From: SIBU01 sp964430335
GTDB lineage: Bacteria > Patescibacteriota > Minisyncoccia > Phycocordibacterales > SIBU01
Reading direction: 5' to 3'
DNA length: 56,957 bases
Assembly: GCA_964430335.1 (NCBI GenBank)
Contig: CAYSEN010000004.1
Coordinates: 1 to 56,957 of the forward strand
Shown here: in pieces, positions 7,367 to 16,480 of the stretch
Position numbering within the stretch: position 1 is the stretch's first letter
How the letters are laid out: the number at the start of each line of letters is the position of its first letter
Notes under the pieces: model-generated
Seen by the model: only the letters and a program-made list of their open reading frames with translations
Database searches by the model: none
Told to the model about the DNA's origin: nothing
Made by a program: the position numbers and the translations under genes

Positions 7367-7969
7367 TTACTCTTTGATACCGTCAAGATTAACGTCGTAG
7401 AGAATTGCTTCTGAAACTAATCGATAATCAAGTAATTCTTTTTCATCAAACCAAATTCCGATCTCTCTTTTTGCTTCTTCTACTGAATCTGAACAGTGAA
7501 TTAGGTTTCTGACAGCTCTGTCATCGACAGCTGAAATAGAATATGAATCCATAGTCAGATCACCTCGCACAGTCCCGACATCAGAAGTTGAAGGCTCGGT
7601 AGTACCGGTAACTTTTGTAACAACAGCGACAGCCTGATTTCCTTCCCAGACCATCATGACTACAGGTCCTGCGGTCATAAACCTCACCAATTGACCGATA
7701 ATAGCCTTTCCGTATTCAATAGGCTCCTTATCTACCTTCTGACCAGAATTTTTCTTATCTTCGTAAATTTTTGTTCCCTTCTTTAGAAACCAAGCGTCGT
7801 CTTTATTGTAGTGACTCCAGAATTTCTTTTCATCACCAAAAACCAATTTCATACCAACAAGCTTTAGACCTGTTCTTTCGTAGCGCTTAATCACTTCGCC
7901 GATTAGTGATCTCTGTACACCGTCTGGCTTGATAATGACCAAAGTCCTTTCTTTTTTAGGATGACTCAT
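7367..7969 (-). CDS. ndk: Nucleoside diphosphate kinase with an insertion
   Basis: 200 residues against the usual 140-150. It opens with the family start ERTLVIIKPDGVQRSLIGEVI and keeps the active-site block NLIHCSDSVEEAKREI with catalytic His158; RGDL and the terminal EIGIWF segment are also conserved. The extra length is a Lys-rich insertion at about residues 58-90 (FLKKGTKIYEDKKNSGQKVD) plus a C-terminal tail. The enzyme equilibrates nucleoside triphosphates and is central in an organism that probably salvages nucleotides. The region before the start holds a degenerate 7-nt-period repeat (7977-8007). Confidence 0.95.
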   Translation of the reverse strand: MSHPKKERTLVIIKPDGVQRSLIGEVIKRYERTGLKLVGMKLVFGDEKKFWSHYNKDDAWFLKKGTKIYEDKKNSGQKVDKEPIEYGKAIIGQLVRFMTAGPVVMMVWEGNQAVAVVTKVTGTTEPSTSDVGTVRGDLTMDSYSISAVDDRAVRNLIHCSDSVEEAKREIGIWFDEKELLDYRLVSEAILYDVNLDGIKE

Positions 7970-8034
7970 AATTTTTAAGCTAATAGTTAATAGCTCGTAG
8001 CTTATAGGGTTTTTGAGGAAATTGCAACGCCGAC

Positions 8035-10797
8035 CTACTTCTGGTACTTCTTCATAATCTCCGCTTCTACCAAACTTCTTTCCTTACCAAACTTCAAATA
8101 TGAGAGCTCTTTTAGCTTGTCTGTTATCGACTTATTACCAAGAGGTGGTGGCAAGGTTTCAATATTAAATGGTTTGGCTGGACGGCCGTTCACCAAAAGT
8201 TTTAAATACGCATTGTGATTATCCAAATTTACAATGTCATGTGCACTAAAGACCGGAGCTAACTGCTTTTCCAAAAATTCTGCGTCTTCAGTCCCCACTC
8301 TAAACGTGGCGATCGAACCAACGTTACCGAAGACAGCATCGCGAATTTTTTCTTCGAGTTGCTTAATAAATTGATGAGCAACATGAAGCGACAATCTGTA
8401 CTTTCTAGCCTCAGACAAAATGGTGGAAATTGAATCGGTTGTAATGTTTTGGAACTCATCGATGTAGAGATAGAAAGTTGGCAACTCTTTACCATACGAA
8501 TCAACACGAGAAAGCGCAGCCATTAAAATTTTGCCGACTAAAATTAGGCCGATTAGGTTGGCGTTAATATCTCCGAGTCTTCCTTTTGCTAGATTGACCA
8601 GCAGAATTTTTTTACCATCCATAATTTCTCTGAAATTGAAACTGGATTTTTCCTGGGCGATAATCGGGCGCATAATGTCGTTGGCCAAGAAGTTGTCGAA
8701 CTTCGAAGTGATGTATGGCACAATATTGGCAAGCGATGCTTCTCCCCCAGCCTTATCAGCAACCTCCTTCCAGAACTGTGTAACGATAGGATTGTTGCAT
8801 CTCGATAATTTCATCTCTCGAAAAGCTTTGTTTGCAAGTACACGAGAAACATCCAAAAGAGTGTTACCAGAATCTGGGTCTTCGATTGTCAAAAGAACAG
8901 CGTTTCTGAAGTATTGTTCGAACATCGGACCACCGGCTGTTTTCATATCAAAAAGCTTGTTGAAAATACTGAGCATTTCGTTTACCACAAATGTTTTCTG
9001 CTCTGGGAAACGTCTGTCGTACTCAAGCATGTTGAGTGCCATCGGGCGAGCGGTCTGGCTTGGATCAAAGTAAATCACGTCTTCATATCGGCTCTGCGGA
9101 ATCGAAGCCAAAATATCTTGAATATCTGCTCCGTGTGGATCAATCATACAAACACCGTCGCCGTTTTGAATATCCTGGATAATCATATTCTTAAGGAGTG
9201 TGGTTTTACCAGTTCCTGTCTGACCGATGACATAGAAGTGCCTTAGACGGTCTTCATTTGTCATGTGTACATTGGTTGCCACACCACGGTTATGATTGAC
9301 TCCTAACAAAACTCCAGAGCTTGATAAATCCATAGGAGCGGCGGAGCTTCCCGCTTTAGCTTGTTTGAGTTGTGGACTAGATTCAATTCGACTTGAAGGA
9401 AAATGCATCATGGTTGTAGCCTCCTTTAAGTTCAAAGGAATAGCTTCATCCTCTTCAAAAACTCTGAATGAAAAATCATGAAGCAATCTTGATAGTTTTC
9501 CGCCTTTTGTAAATTGCTTAAACGAAATTTTATTTCCGTGTGTATTTTCAAATTGATTAAACGACGCTTGCAAATCATGAAGAATCGACTGAGCTCCAGC
9601 TCTGTCTTTGGCAGACGCCAAAATTCGAATTGTGGTAAGAAGCATAGGGCTACTGACTTTATTTTTTACTTGCTCAACCGCAATCTCGTCGATTTTCTTG
9701 TCCTCAGATTTTTCTTTGCTTTTACTTTTCGATGATGAATTTGTTGAACTAAAAATTGTTCCGAAACTTTTCAAAAGCTCGCCTGTAAATGTAAGTCGAA
9801 CGTCTGTTGCTCTTCTGGTGGATTGTCCTTTCTGTAACTTCTCAAGCGCCTCCTTATATTTTTCCATGTAAACTCCTGGTGCTGGCCTCATTACAAATTG
9901 CACTGCTGCCCCAGCCCCTACTTTGTCGACTTTAGAAAAACTATTTAGCAAAACATTTAAAGGGTCGACTCCGAATTCTTCGTAAGTTTTTAGAGGGAAA
10001 ACCGGCTTTCTTTCTGAATAAGCTATCGCACCTACAGACTCACCTTGCTCATTAAAAATATTGTAGTCATTTTTAGCTTCTTTGATTTTGGCATTGTGAA
10101 AAATAGACAAAATCTGCTTTTCAAAAAGCTGTCGTTTGCTATCGGGAACTGAAACATAAAAGATGAATTCTGAACTGCCGTTTGCATTCGCTATTTCAAC
10201 TGAAAAAGATTCTGGTTCTCTTTTCAAATCAGGTGACACACTGAGCATTCCGGAATAAAACTGCTCCATTCCAGCAATCAAATCAGAAAGATCTTTTTTT
10301 TCTGTGTCCTCCTTTGAAACCTCTGGCAAAGCCACTTCGTAAAGAGTGCTGTGGAGTGCTCGACTCATTGGCGTTTTTTCTTTTAGACCTTTTACGCTAT
10401 AACCAGCCTTCACATACTGAATTAAAAAACGGTGGAAATCGTCCTCAAGATGAAAATCCTCTAATCTTTTAATAATTTTTAGAGTGTTTTTAATACCTTT
10501 TTCATGGAGAATGCCGATCAGTTCTTCAATTTTTTTGTCGTGTTCTTCTGGAATCAAATCGAGCACTATAGCATTTTCCTGAACTTGATTTAGAGCATAC
10601 TCCGGACTTAAAACACTATGCGCAGGTTCTTTTTCATACTGCTTTATGACATTACTAGTTACAACCTCAATTTTGTTTTCTGGCCCAACAGTCCCAGCCC
10701 GCTCGTGGTGTTTTCCCACTTGTTCACGCAAAAACTCCAACTCTTCCTGCGGAGAATTAAATATTCTTTTTTCAGCAGAAAAAGAATTATTTTCCAT
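8035..10797 (-). CDS. VirD4/TraG-HerA-like membrane-transport ATPase
   Basis: 920 residues. The C-terminal half is a P-loop motor: Walker A GQTGTGKTTL (about 522-531), CMIDPHGADI and DVIYFDPSQ, Walker B FYLYIDEFQN (about 775-784), and SEARKYRLSLHVAHQFIKQL after it, as in type IV secretion coupling proteins and TraG/VirD4 relatives. The N-terminal half is long, helical and charged with no obvious membrane helix. CPR genomes often carry such an ATPase without a full conjugation set; no mating-pair genes are seen nearby. It may pump DNA or protein across the envelope, but its substrate is not evident. A TATAAT box ends 7 nt before the ATG, implying a leaderless transcript. Confidence 0.8.
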   Translation of the reverse strand: MENNSFSAEKRIFNSPQEELEFLREQVGKHHERAGTVGPENKIEVVTSNVIKQYEKEPAHSVLSPEYALNQVQENAIVLDLIPEEHDKKIEELIGILHEKGIKNTLKIIKRLEDFHLEDDFHRFLIQYVKAGYSVKGLKEKTPMSRALHSTLYEVALPEVSKEDTEKKDLSDLIAGMEQFYSGMLSVSPDLKREPESFSVEIANANGSSEFIFYVSVPDSKRQLFEKQILSIFHNAKIKEAKNDYNIFNEQGESVGAIAYSERKPVFPLKTYEEFGVDPLNVLLNSFSKVDKVGAGAAVQFVMRPAPGVYMEKYKEALEKLQKGQSTRRATDVRLTFTGELLKSFGTIFSSTNSSSKSKSKEKSEDKKIDEIAVEQVKNKVSSPMLLTTIRILASAKDRAGAQSILHDLQASFNQFENTHGNKISFKQFTKGGKLSRLLHDFSFRVFEEDEAIPLNLKEATTMMHFPSSRIESSPQLKQAKAGSSAAPMDLSSSGVLLGVNHNRGVATNVHMTNEDRLRHFYVIGQTGTGKTTLLKNMIIQDIQNGDGVCMIDPHGADIQDILASIPQSRYEDVIYFDPSQTARPMALNMLEYDRRFPEQKTFVVNEMLSIFNKLFDMKTAGGPMFEQYFRNAVLLTIEDPDSGNTLLDVSRVLANKAFREMKLSRCNNPIVTQFWKEVADKAGGEASLANIVPYITSKFDNFLANDIMRPIIAQEKSSFNFREIMDGKKILLVNLAKGRLGDINANLIGLILVGKILMAALSRVDSYGKELPTFYLYIDEFQNITTDSISTILSEARKYRLSLHVAHQFIKQLEEKIRDAVFGNVGSIATFRVGTEDAEFLEKQLAPVFSAHDIVNLDNHNAYLKLLVNGRPAKPFNIETLPPPLGNKSITDKLKELSYLKFGKERSLVEAEIMKKYQK

Positions 10798-10805
10798 GTA
10801 GGAAA

Positions 10806-10811
10806 TTATAA
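10806..10811 (-). promoter_or_regulatory. -10 box of the TraG-like gene, leaderless arrangement
   Basis: TATAAT preceded by TGT (extended -10 form) with about 7-8 nt to the ATG at 10797. No good -35 box is visible. Confidence 0.5.
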
Positions 10812-10840
10812 CATCTACAGGCTAAAGCTTAATACACAGC

Positions 10841-11134
10841 TTAATTTTTTTGATTAAGTTCATCTCTAACGCTCTCCAATTTTATATGGTCCTCAACCCT
10901 TGCCTTGCTGGCTTTAATTTCATCCAATCGAGAAATAGTGGTTTTCAAAAAATTTATTTCGTCTTCATTTATTGAACTCATCACCTTCATGTAAATCATT
11001 GCTAGTTCGGCGTAAGCCTCACCAACCTCTTCTTTGGTAATGTTTTGTAAGGAAGACTTAATTAGCATAGCGACCTCACCTGTCTTCCTTTCGTTTAAAA
11101 GTTGTACTATTTTTTCGGTGTCAAATTTTGTCAT
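10841..11134 (-). CDS. Hypothetical helical protein
   Basis: 97 residues, not recognised. It is rich in Glu, Lys, Leu and Ile and predicted to be almost entirely helical (MTKFDTEKIVQLLNERKTGE, later KTTISRLDEIKASKARVEDH). It has no signal peptide, Cys or membrane segment. It lies 30 nt downstream of the larger unknown gene on the same strand and 43 nt upstream of the TraG-like gene, so the three may form a unit. It could be a partner or adaptor of that ATPase, but only proximity supports this. Confidence 0.65.
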   Translation of the reverse strand: MTKFDTEKIVQLLNERKTGEVAMLIKSSLQNITKEEVGEAYAELAMIYMKVMSSINEDEINFLKTTISRLDEIKASKARVEDHIKLESVRDELNQKN

Positions 11135-11164
11135 TTATTTATATATCTTTATATTTTTCCTGCT

Positions 11165-12475
11165 TTATTTTGCCAGTGCTTGATCTTTTTCTTGCTTTAT
11201 CTTACCAATTAATCTAGAAACCAGCACTCTTTTTGAAGCTTCTTCCGGTGGTGTGTTTAGATAAACATCTCTTAATTCAGATTCTAAAAAAGCAAGAGCT
11301 CCGTAATCACCCTTGTGACCAAAATGTTCTTTTAAATCAAGTATCGAGCGCTCCATTACGCCGTAGTCTGTACGTCTTTTACCCAAACCATCAACAATCT
11401 CTTTAATTCTTTTCCCTACCAGTTCATCAACTTTTTTTACCATAAAACCAATTCCTTCAAGAGAATTTTCATCTTTCGGTGCTTCTGCAGATTCAATTTC
11501 ATCTTCAGTGAAATAAAGTGAGTAAAATGGTGCCAACTTTATTTTCCCCAAATAATTACGTTTTGCCTGAAGAGCGTAAAGAGAAGATTTAGCATCTCCT
11601 CCTCTCTCAGGAAAACTATCTTTCATATGTTTGATAGCTGCTTCACGTGCAATATCAAAGATCTCGGTTTCCCGCCCCGTTACTATGACGGCAGACTCTG
11701 CGGTGTTATACATTCTTTCCAATTCATCCTTTTTTGACTTTATTTTTCTGTAATAATCTTTCGTTTCTTGCGCTCTCAATGCACTACCCTCTATTTCTTT
11801 TAATCCAGCTTTGTGTTCATCCTCTAGTTTTTTCAACGGCGCTTTTGCCATACCAGTCAATATTGGAATGTTTCTAGTTGCGAAAAACTTCCGAATTCCT
11901 CCAATCTTATCAAACCAATCGGCTTCATAATTTCCCTCTGATAGCTCGTAAGCTTCTATTCGTTGATCTTTTTCGTCAATATCCTTATCTGATTCCGTCC
12001 AATCAAACTTATTATATGAGCCGAGCACTTCTTTCAATTTTTCTATTTCCTCGGTACCATTTTTATATACCCTTGCAGTTTCGAAGAATTCACGAAGTCG
12101 TTCTGGTGCATCTATAGCCAATCTTTCAAAATATGAAGATACTGACTCTAAATCAGCGTCCGAAACCGTGATGTCCAAATCTTCCTTTATTTGTTTTGCG
12201 TAAATACCTTTAAATTCCTTGGCAACATCCCTACTCTCGCGATACAGCCAGTATTTTTTCTCTAATTCCTCATCGTCGCTTGACCATTCAACATAACCAG
12301 GAATTCCGCTAACAAAACGTAGAAATTTCTCATCTCCTAAAATCTGGCTCATTGCCACCTTTTCTCTAATAACAGGGGGTGCATCAGAAATAACAGGAGG
12401 CTTTCCTATCTCATCTAGTTTAGGCGGAGCTTGACCTATTACAGGTGGAATTTCTCCAGGTTTTGCTTTTTCCAT
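11165..12475 (-). CDS. Hypothetical helical protein with a proline-rich head
   Basis: 436 residues, not recognised. The first ~45 residues are a proline-rich segment in which PPVI recurs (IPPVIGQAPP, KPPVISDAPPVIRE). The rest is highly charged, Lys/Glu-rich and predicted helical with coiled-coil-like stretches. It has no signal peptide or transmembrane segment, so it is probably cytoplasmic. A promoter at 12504-12531 precedes it. Position suggests co-transcription with the 97-residue gene and perhaps the TraG-like ATPase. Function unknown. Confidence 0.7.
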   Translation of the reverse strand: MEKAKPGEIPPVIGQAPPKLDEIGKPPVISDAPPVIREKVAMSQILGDEKFLRFVSGIPGYVEWSSDDEELEKKYWLYRESRDVAKEFKGIYAKQIKEDLDITVSDADLESVSSYFERLAIDAPERLREFFETARVYKNGTEEIEKLKEVLGSYNKFDWTESDKDIDEKDQRIEAYELSEGNYEADWFDKIGGIRKFFATRNIPILTGMAKAPLKKLEDEHKAGLKEIEGSALRAQETKDYYRKIKSKKDELERMYNTAESAVIVTGRETEIFDIAREAAIKHMKDSFPERGGDAKSSLYALQAKRNYLGKIKLAPFYSLYFTEDEIESAEAPKDENSLEGIGFMVKKVDELVGKRIKEIVDGLGKRRTDYGVMERSILDLKEHFGHKGDYGALAFLESELRDVYLNTPPEEASKRVLVSRLIGKIKQEKDQALAK

Positions 12476-12503
12476 ATCAGTTGTTGAAGTGATTAATGTG
12501 TAA

Positions 12504-12531
12504 ATTGTATCACCTAAGGTAATTTGAGCAA
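12504..12531 (-). promoter_or_regulatory. Promoter of the proline-rich-head gene
   Basis: TTGCTC (12526-12531), 16-nt spacer ending in TGA, TACAAT (12504-12509). It lies between the map stop and the next gene. Confidence 0.55.
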
Positions 12532-12539
12532 TTTAATAT

Positions 12540-13316
12540 TTACTGTGTCAAAATCTCCGCCCCGCGTTCTGTAATCACAATAGTTTTTTCAAAATGAGCA
12601 CTTCTTTTGCCGTCCTTGGTCTTATATGTGTAGCCGTCTTCAGCCACAAAAACTTTTTTTGTTCCTTCGTTTACCATTGGTTCGATAGCGAGAACCATAC
12701 CGGGTTTTAAAACAGGGCCGTCGTGTCGACTGCCGTAGTTTGGCACATAAGGGTCTTCATGAACCTTATAACCCACGCCGTGGCCAGCTAATTCCTCCAC
12801 AATACCGTAGTCTTTGTTTGCGGACCGAATATAACTTTCAATAGCAAAACTAATTTCTCCTACTCTCTTACCGGGAATTGCAGCCTTTATACCAGCCGAT
12901 AGAGCTTTTTCAGTGACCTCTAATAATTTTTTTGCTTCCTCGTCAACCTTACCTACAGGCACAGTGATAGCCATATCAGTAAACATTTCTTCATGAACCA
13001 GACCCATATCAAGCGAAACAATATCTCCTTCCTTAAGAACTTTTTCTACCTCATTTGGAATTCCATGAACAACCTCATCGTTCACCGACACGCACAAAGT
13101 AGCCGGATACGGCCTGTCTGCACCATAGGGCTGGTAGTTAAGAAAAGCCGACTTATCTCCTTTTTCATTAACCAGTTTTTCAGCCAGATCATTTAAGTAA
13201 GAAGAAGTTTGTCCCGGTCTGACCTTTGCTTTTAAAGCATTTAAAATTTTGGCAAGTCTATGACCTCCCTCTCTTAAAATTTCTATTTCCTCTTTGGTTT
13301 TTATTGTAATATTCAT
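12540..13316 (-). CDS. map: Methionine aminopeptidase type I
   Basis: 258 residues, the compact bacterial type Ia length. The five metal ligands are in place: Asp103, Asp114 (SLDMGLVHEEMFTDMAI), His179 (LAGHGVG), Glu212 (IEPMVNEG) and Glu243 (FEKTIVIT). It removes the initiator Met from nascent proteins at the ribosome. The gene follows the UMP kinase by 7 nt in an adk-pyrH-map unit, a variation on the common secY-adk-map order. Confidence 0.97.
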   Translation of the reverse strand: MNITIKTKEEIEILREGGHRLAKILNALKAKVRPGQTSSYLNDLAEKLVNEKGDKSAFLNYQPYGADRPYPATLCVSVNDEVVHGIPNEVEKVLKEGDIVSLDMGLVHEEMFTDMAITVPVGKVDEEAKKLLEVTEKALSAGIKAAIPGKRVGEISFAIESYIRSANKDYGIVEELAGHGVGYKVHEDPYVPNYGSRHDGPVLKPGMVLAIEPMVNEGTKKVFVAEDGYTYKTKDGKRSAHFEKTIVITERGAEILTQ

Positions 13317-13323
13317 ACCTTAA

Positions 13324-14016
13324 TTATTCTGAGATAACTGTGCCCAAAAAATTCTTACCGTCTAGATAGTTTGAAAGATTTTCTAAATTGGAACCATTCA
13401 TAATAACCACCTCTAAACCTAAATCTTGAGCGTGTTTTGCTGCTATAGGATCAAACGGAGAACTTAATCCTGGTTCCCATTTTTCAGGTAATAATTTTCT
13501 GAATTCTGACCAAGATATTTTTTCGATCTTTTTGGCATCAGGATATTTGTTTGGATCTTTGTCGTAGGCGTAATCGATATTAGAAAGATTGATTACGGTA
13601 AGAGCTCCTGACTCCTCCGCCATCAATATCGCATCAAAATCACTACTGTGCCCTGGCACCCTGCCAGCACCTATCACCACAGGCTTAGTGGCCTTTGACA
13701 CAGCCCCATCCTCTACAATAACTTGCTCGTGAGCTAGTTCACCAAAAATAACTCGTAACAACTCCGCGTTAATTCTTGTGGCACCAATTCCAATCCAATC
13801 CAAATCCTCTTTTGAAGGTTCAACTATAGCCTTGGCTGAATCTTGGTATTTCCTGCATACCTTGCCTCCACCTGTAATAATTACAAACTCTCTCCCATTT
13901 TGTGAAATTTCCTTTTCAATTAAAGTTTTAAATGACTTTAGAAAAGAAATATCAATTTCGTTAGGAACTATAAGTGACCCTCCGAGAGAAATAATTACCT
14001 TTTTATTTGTTTTCAT
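13324..14016 (-). CDS. pyrH: UMP kinase, archaeal-type
   Basis: 230 residues of the amino acid kinase fold: KKVIISLGGSLIVPNEID at the start, FVIITGGGKVCRKYQD, GAGRVPGHSSDFDAILMAEE and SNIDYAYDKDPNKYPDAKKI. The absence of the bacterial-type allosteric region and the sequence flavour point to the archaeal-type UMP kinase often found in CPR genomes. It phosphorylates UMP to UDP for pyrimidine nucleotide supply. It overlaps the end of adk by 14 nt, so the two are translationally coupled, and it sits where secY-adk-map is usually uninterrupted. Confidence 0.88.
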   Translation of the reverse strand: MKTNKKVIISLGGSLIVPNEIDISFLKSFKTLIEKEISQNGREFVIITGGGKVCRKYQDSAKAIVEPSKEDLDWIGIGATRINAELLRVIFGELAHEQVIVEDGAVSKATKPVVIGAGRVPGHSSDFDAILMAEESGALTVINLSNIDYAYDKDPNKYPDAKKIEKISWSEFRKLLPEKWEPGLSSPFDPIAAKHAQDLGLEVVIMNGSNLENLSNYLDGKNFLGTVISE

Positions 14017-14587
14017 TTAACTCTGTGAGTTTATTCATAATCTCGGCATGTATTGCTTCTGGTGTACCCGAACCATCGATTGAAATTACTTTTCCCTTTG
14101 TTCTGAAGACATTTATGGCAGGTTCAGTAAAATCTCTATACTCTTGAAGTCTAACTTTTATTTTTTCTAAATCATTTAAACCGTCGCCCCTGTCTCGAGC
14201 CATCATTCTCCTAATGACCTCCTCGTCGGAAACCACCAACTCGAAAACAATATAAGGTCTTTTTAGCCAACTAATAACCTCGTCAAACAAAACCGCTTCT
14301 GGTTCTTTTCTGCCAACGCCCTCACAAACGAGACTATCTGTAGGTTTTAATTTTAAAAGCGCGTTTTCAAAAAAATACGATGCGAACCAATGTGGCATCA
14401 GAAGCCCAGTATCGTAATAACTTCTGACCAATTCCCCCAAAAAGTCTTCCTGTTTTCTCAGTTTTCTAAATTCATCGCCTGTAGAAAATATTTCACAGCC
14501 AAGTTTTGATGCCAAAAGACTACTCTGAGTTCCTTTACCACATCCCGTCTTACCCATCATTAAGATTGTATTGATTTTTTGATTCAT
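14003..14587 (-). CDS. adk: Adenylate kinase
   Basis: 194 residues, the short form without the zinc-bearing LID. P-loop GKTGCGKGTQ (about 12-21), then a CEIFSTGDEFRKL AMP-binding region, DRGDGLNDLEKIKVRLQEY with Arg residues of the closed active site, and a C-terminal helix. It interconverts ATP, AMP and ADP. It starts a unit adk-pyrH-map. The presumed -10 TATAAA lies 6 nt before the ATG, suggesting a leaderless mRNA. It is separated from secY by a terminator. Confidence 0.9.
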   Translation of the reverse strand: MNQKINTILMMGKTGCGKGTQSSLLASKLGCEIFSTGDEFRKLRKQEDFLGELVRSYYDTGLLMPHWFASYFFENALLKLKPTDSLVCEGVGRKEPEAVLFDEVISWLKRPYIVFELVVSDEEVIRRMMARDRGDGLNDLEKIKVRLQEYRDFTEPAINVFRTKGKVISIDGSGTPEAIHAEIMNKLTELNENK

Positions 14588-14629
14588 GGCATTTTTATAT
14601 CACAAATATGGCTATTTTGCTAATGTAAA

Positions 14630-14664
14630 ACAAAAGGCCGATGATTTTATCATCGGCCTTTTGT
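14630..14664 (-). terminator. Terminator of the spc operon after secY
   Basis: A long hairpin (ACAAAAGGCCGATGA paired with its complement around a short AT loop) lies 14 nt after the secY stop, flanked by A and T runs. Confidence 0.9.
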
Positions 14665-14677
14665 TTTAATTTTGATT

Positions 14678-15967
14678 TTAGTATTCCCTCATTGATAGCT
14701 GAGCTTCGATTTTCTTTACAAGATCCAAAACCACAGAAACAACGATGAGAAGGGCTGTTCCTCCGATAGCTAATGACTGGTCTTCAGTGACACCCTTCAT
14801 AATAAACGGCAAGACTGCTATGAAACCGAGGAAGGTCGCGCCTACCAAAGTAATCCTTGTTAGAACCTTTGAGATGTAATCTGAAGTTGATTGACCTGGT
14901 CGAACACCTGGAATAAAGGCACCGTTTTTCTGCAAATTGGTAGAGATTGAGTCTGGGTCGAATGTAACAGCGGTGTAGAAATAGGTGAACAAGAAAACCA
15001 AAATAAAGTACGAGATGCCGTAAAACCAACCATTTGATATTAGTGAAAGTGCAAAAGAAGCTATTTGATGAACTATAGGATTTGCAACGTTTGAATATAC
15101 GAAGTTGATTATCAATTGTGGGAACAACAACAATGACAAGGCGAAAATTATTGGAATAACGCCGGCTTGATTCACTCTCAAAGGCAAGTAAGTTGAAACA
15201 CCTCCGTAGACTTTATTTCCACGAACTCTCTTTGCGTATGTTACAGGAATTGGTCTTTCAGCCTCAGTAACAAGAACAACTCCGAACACAATAACCAGTG
15301 CAACAATTATGAAACTGATGAGTACAGGCAAAACGCTTGGATCGAAAGATGGGTAAATGTACTTCACAAAGAATTGGCTTAGAACAGTTGGGATTCGTGC
15401 AACGATACCAGCGAAAATGATCATAGAGAGTCCGTTACCAACTCCGAATTCGGTCATCAATTCTCCTAGCCACATTAGCAATACTGAACCTCCGGTAATA
15501 ACGACAATGTTTACCAATCGTGCAAACAAAGTTAAATCACCTAGTACTCCTTGTTTCTCTAAGATAATCAAAAAGCTAAAAGCCTGAAGTATAGCCAAAG
15601 GAACAGTCAACATTCTAGAATACTGAGCAAATTTTAATCTACCAGACTCTCCTTCCTCTTGATACATAGCCTTCAATTTTGGCGACATCATGGTCAAAAG
15701 TTGCATGATGATTGAAGCTGTAATGTATGGACCAACTCCCAACATAACAATTGAGAGATTTCCCAAACCTCCTCCTGAAAAGACATCTAGAAGACCTAAT
15801 AGTTGGTTACTAGACAAAAGGGCGTGTAGTCGGCCTATATCGATTCCAGGAATAGGAATAGCTGCTAGAAGCCTAAACACAACCAAAAGTCCCAACATAA
15901 ATAGGACCTTTTTTCTCAAAAGACTGTCTTTAAAAATTAGAGAGATTTTTTGAAAAAATGAATTCAT
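14678..15967 (-). CDS. secY: Preprotein translocase subunit SecY
   Basis: 429 residues with ten hydrophobic segments. Recognisable SecY features: the N-terminal helix and plug region IPIPGIDIGRL, GIGPYITASIIMQLL-like GVGPYITASIIMQLLTMM, the cytoplasmic loop VTEAERPIPVTYAKR, and NLQKNGAFIPGVRPG. SecY forms the protein-conducting channel of the inner membrane. It is the last gene of the ribosomal cluster, 29 nt after rplO, in the canonical place. Confidence 0.98.
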   Translation of the reverse strand: MNSFFQKISLIFKDSLLRKKVLFMLGLLVVFRLLAAIPIPGIDIGRLHALLSSNQLLGLLDVFSGGGLGNLSIVMLGVGPYITASIIMQLLTMMSPKLKAMYQEEGESGRLKFAQYSRMLTVPLAILQAFSFLIILEKQGVLGDLTLFARLVNIVVITGGSVLLMWLGELMTEFGVGNGLSMIIFAGIVARIPTVLSQFFVKYIYPSFDPSVLPVLISFIIVALVIVFGVVLVTEAERPIPVTYAKRVRGNKVYGGVSTYLPLRVNQAGVIPIIFALSLLLFPQLIINFVYSNVANPIVHQIASFALSLISNGWFYGISYFILVFLFTYFYTAVTFDPDSISTNLQKNGAFIPGVRPGQSTSDYISKVLTRITLVGATFLGFIAVLPFIMKGVTEDQSLAIGGTALLIVVSVVLDLVKKIEAQLSMREY

Positions 15968-15996
15968 GTTTTTATATTTCTACCTCTCCCTAAAAT

Positions 15997-16443
15997 TTAT
16001 TTTGTAGTTACTGATCCTCCGGCCTTCTCGATTTTTTCCTTTGCGCTTCCTGAGGTGGCGCAACCTGTCAAAACTATTTTCTTAGTAATCTCACCAGTTC
16101 CTAAGATTTTTACTTTTGTTTTAGAACCTGATTGCAACTTAACTAGGCCTTTCTTTGAAAGAGTCTCTGGGTTTACAGCATCACCTGAAGCAAAATGCTT
16201 TTCGATTAAATCTAGATTAACTGGAATGTACTTATCCTGGAATGATTGAAAGATATTCTTTCCTCTTCCTCTCAATTTAGGAATTCTTTTGATCATGTCT
16301 CTGATCTCAGGTCGTACTTTGTGACCAGCTCGAGCTGTTTGACCCTTACCTCCTCGTCCTGAAGTCTTACCACGTTTAGAACCGCGTCCTACTTGGACAC
16401 TTTTCTTATTTGGATGAAATCTTTTTAAGTTATTGCTCTGCAT
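15997..16443 (-). CDS. rplO: Ribosomal protein L15
   Basis: 148 residues. The Gly-rich, basic N-terminus (GRGSKRGKTSGRGGKGQTARAGHK) and the C-terminal ILGTGEITKKIVLTGCATSGSAKEKIEKAGG are diagnostic. It is a late 50S assembly protein. It is only 37 nt from rpsE: the rpmD (L30) gene that normally lies between them is absent, as generally reported for CPR bacteria. Confidence 0.97.
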   Translation of the reverse strand: MQSNNLKRFHPNKKSVQVGRGSKRGKTSGRGGKGQTARAGHKVRPEIRDMIKRIPKLRGRGKNIFQSFQDKYIPVNLDLIEKHFASGDAVNPETLSKKGLVKLQSGSKTKVKILGTGEITKKIVLTGCATSGSAKEKIEKAGGSVTTK

Positions 16444-16480
16444 GTTGGTTCAACTCGAAACTGATAAATTATAATTTGGA

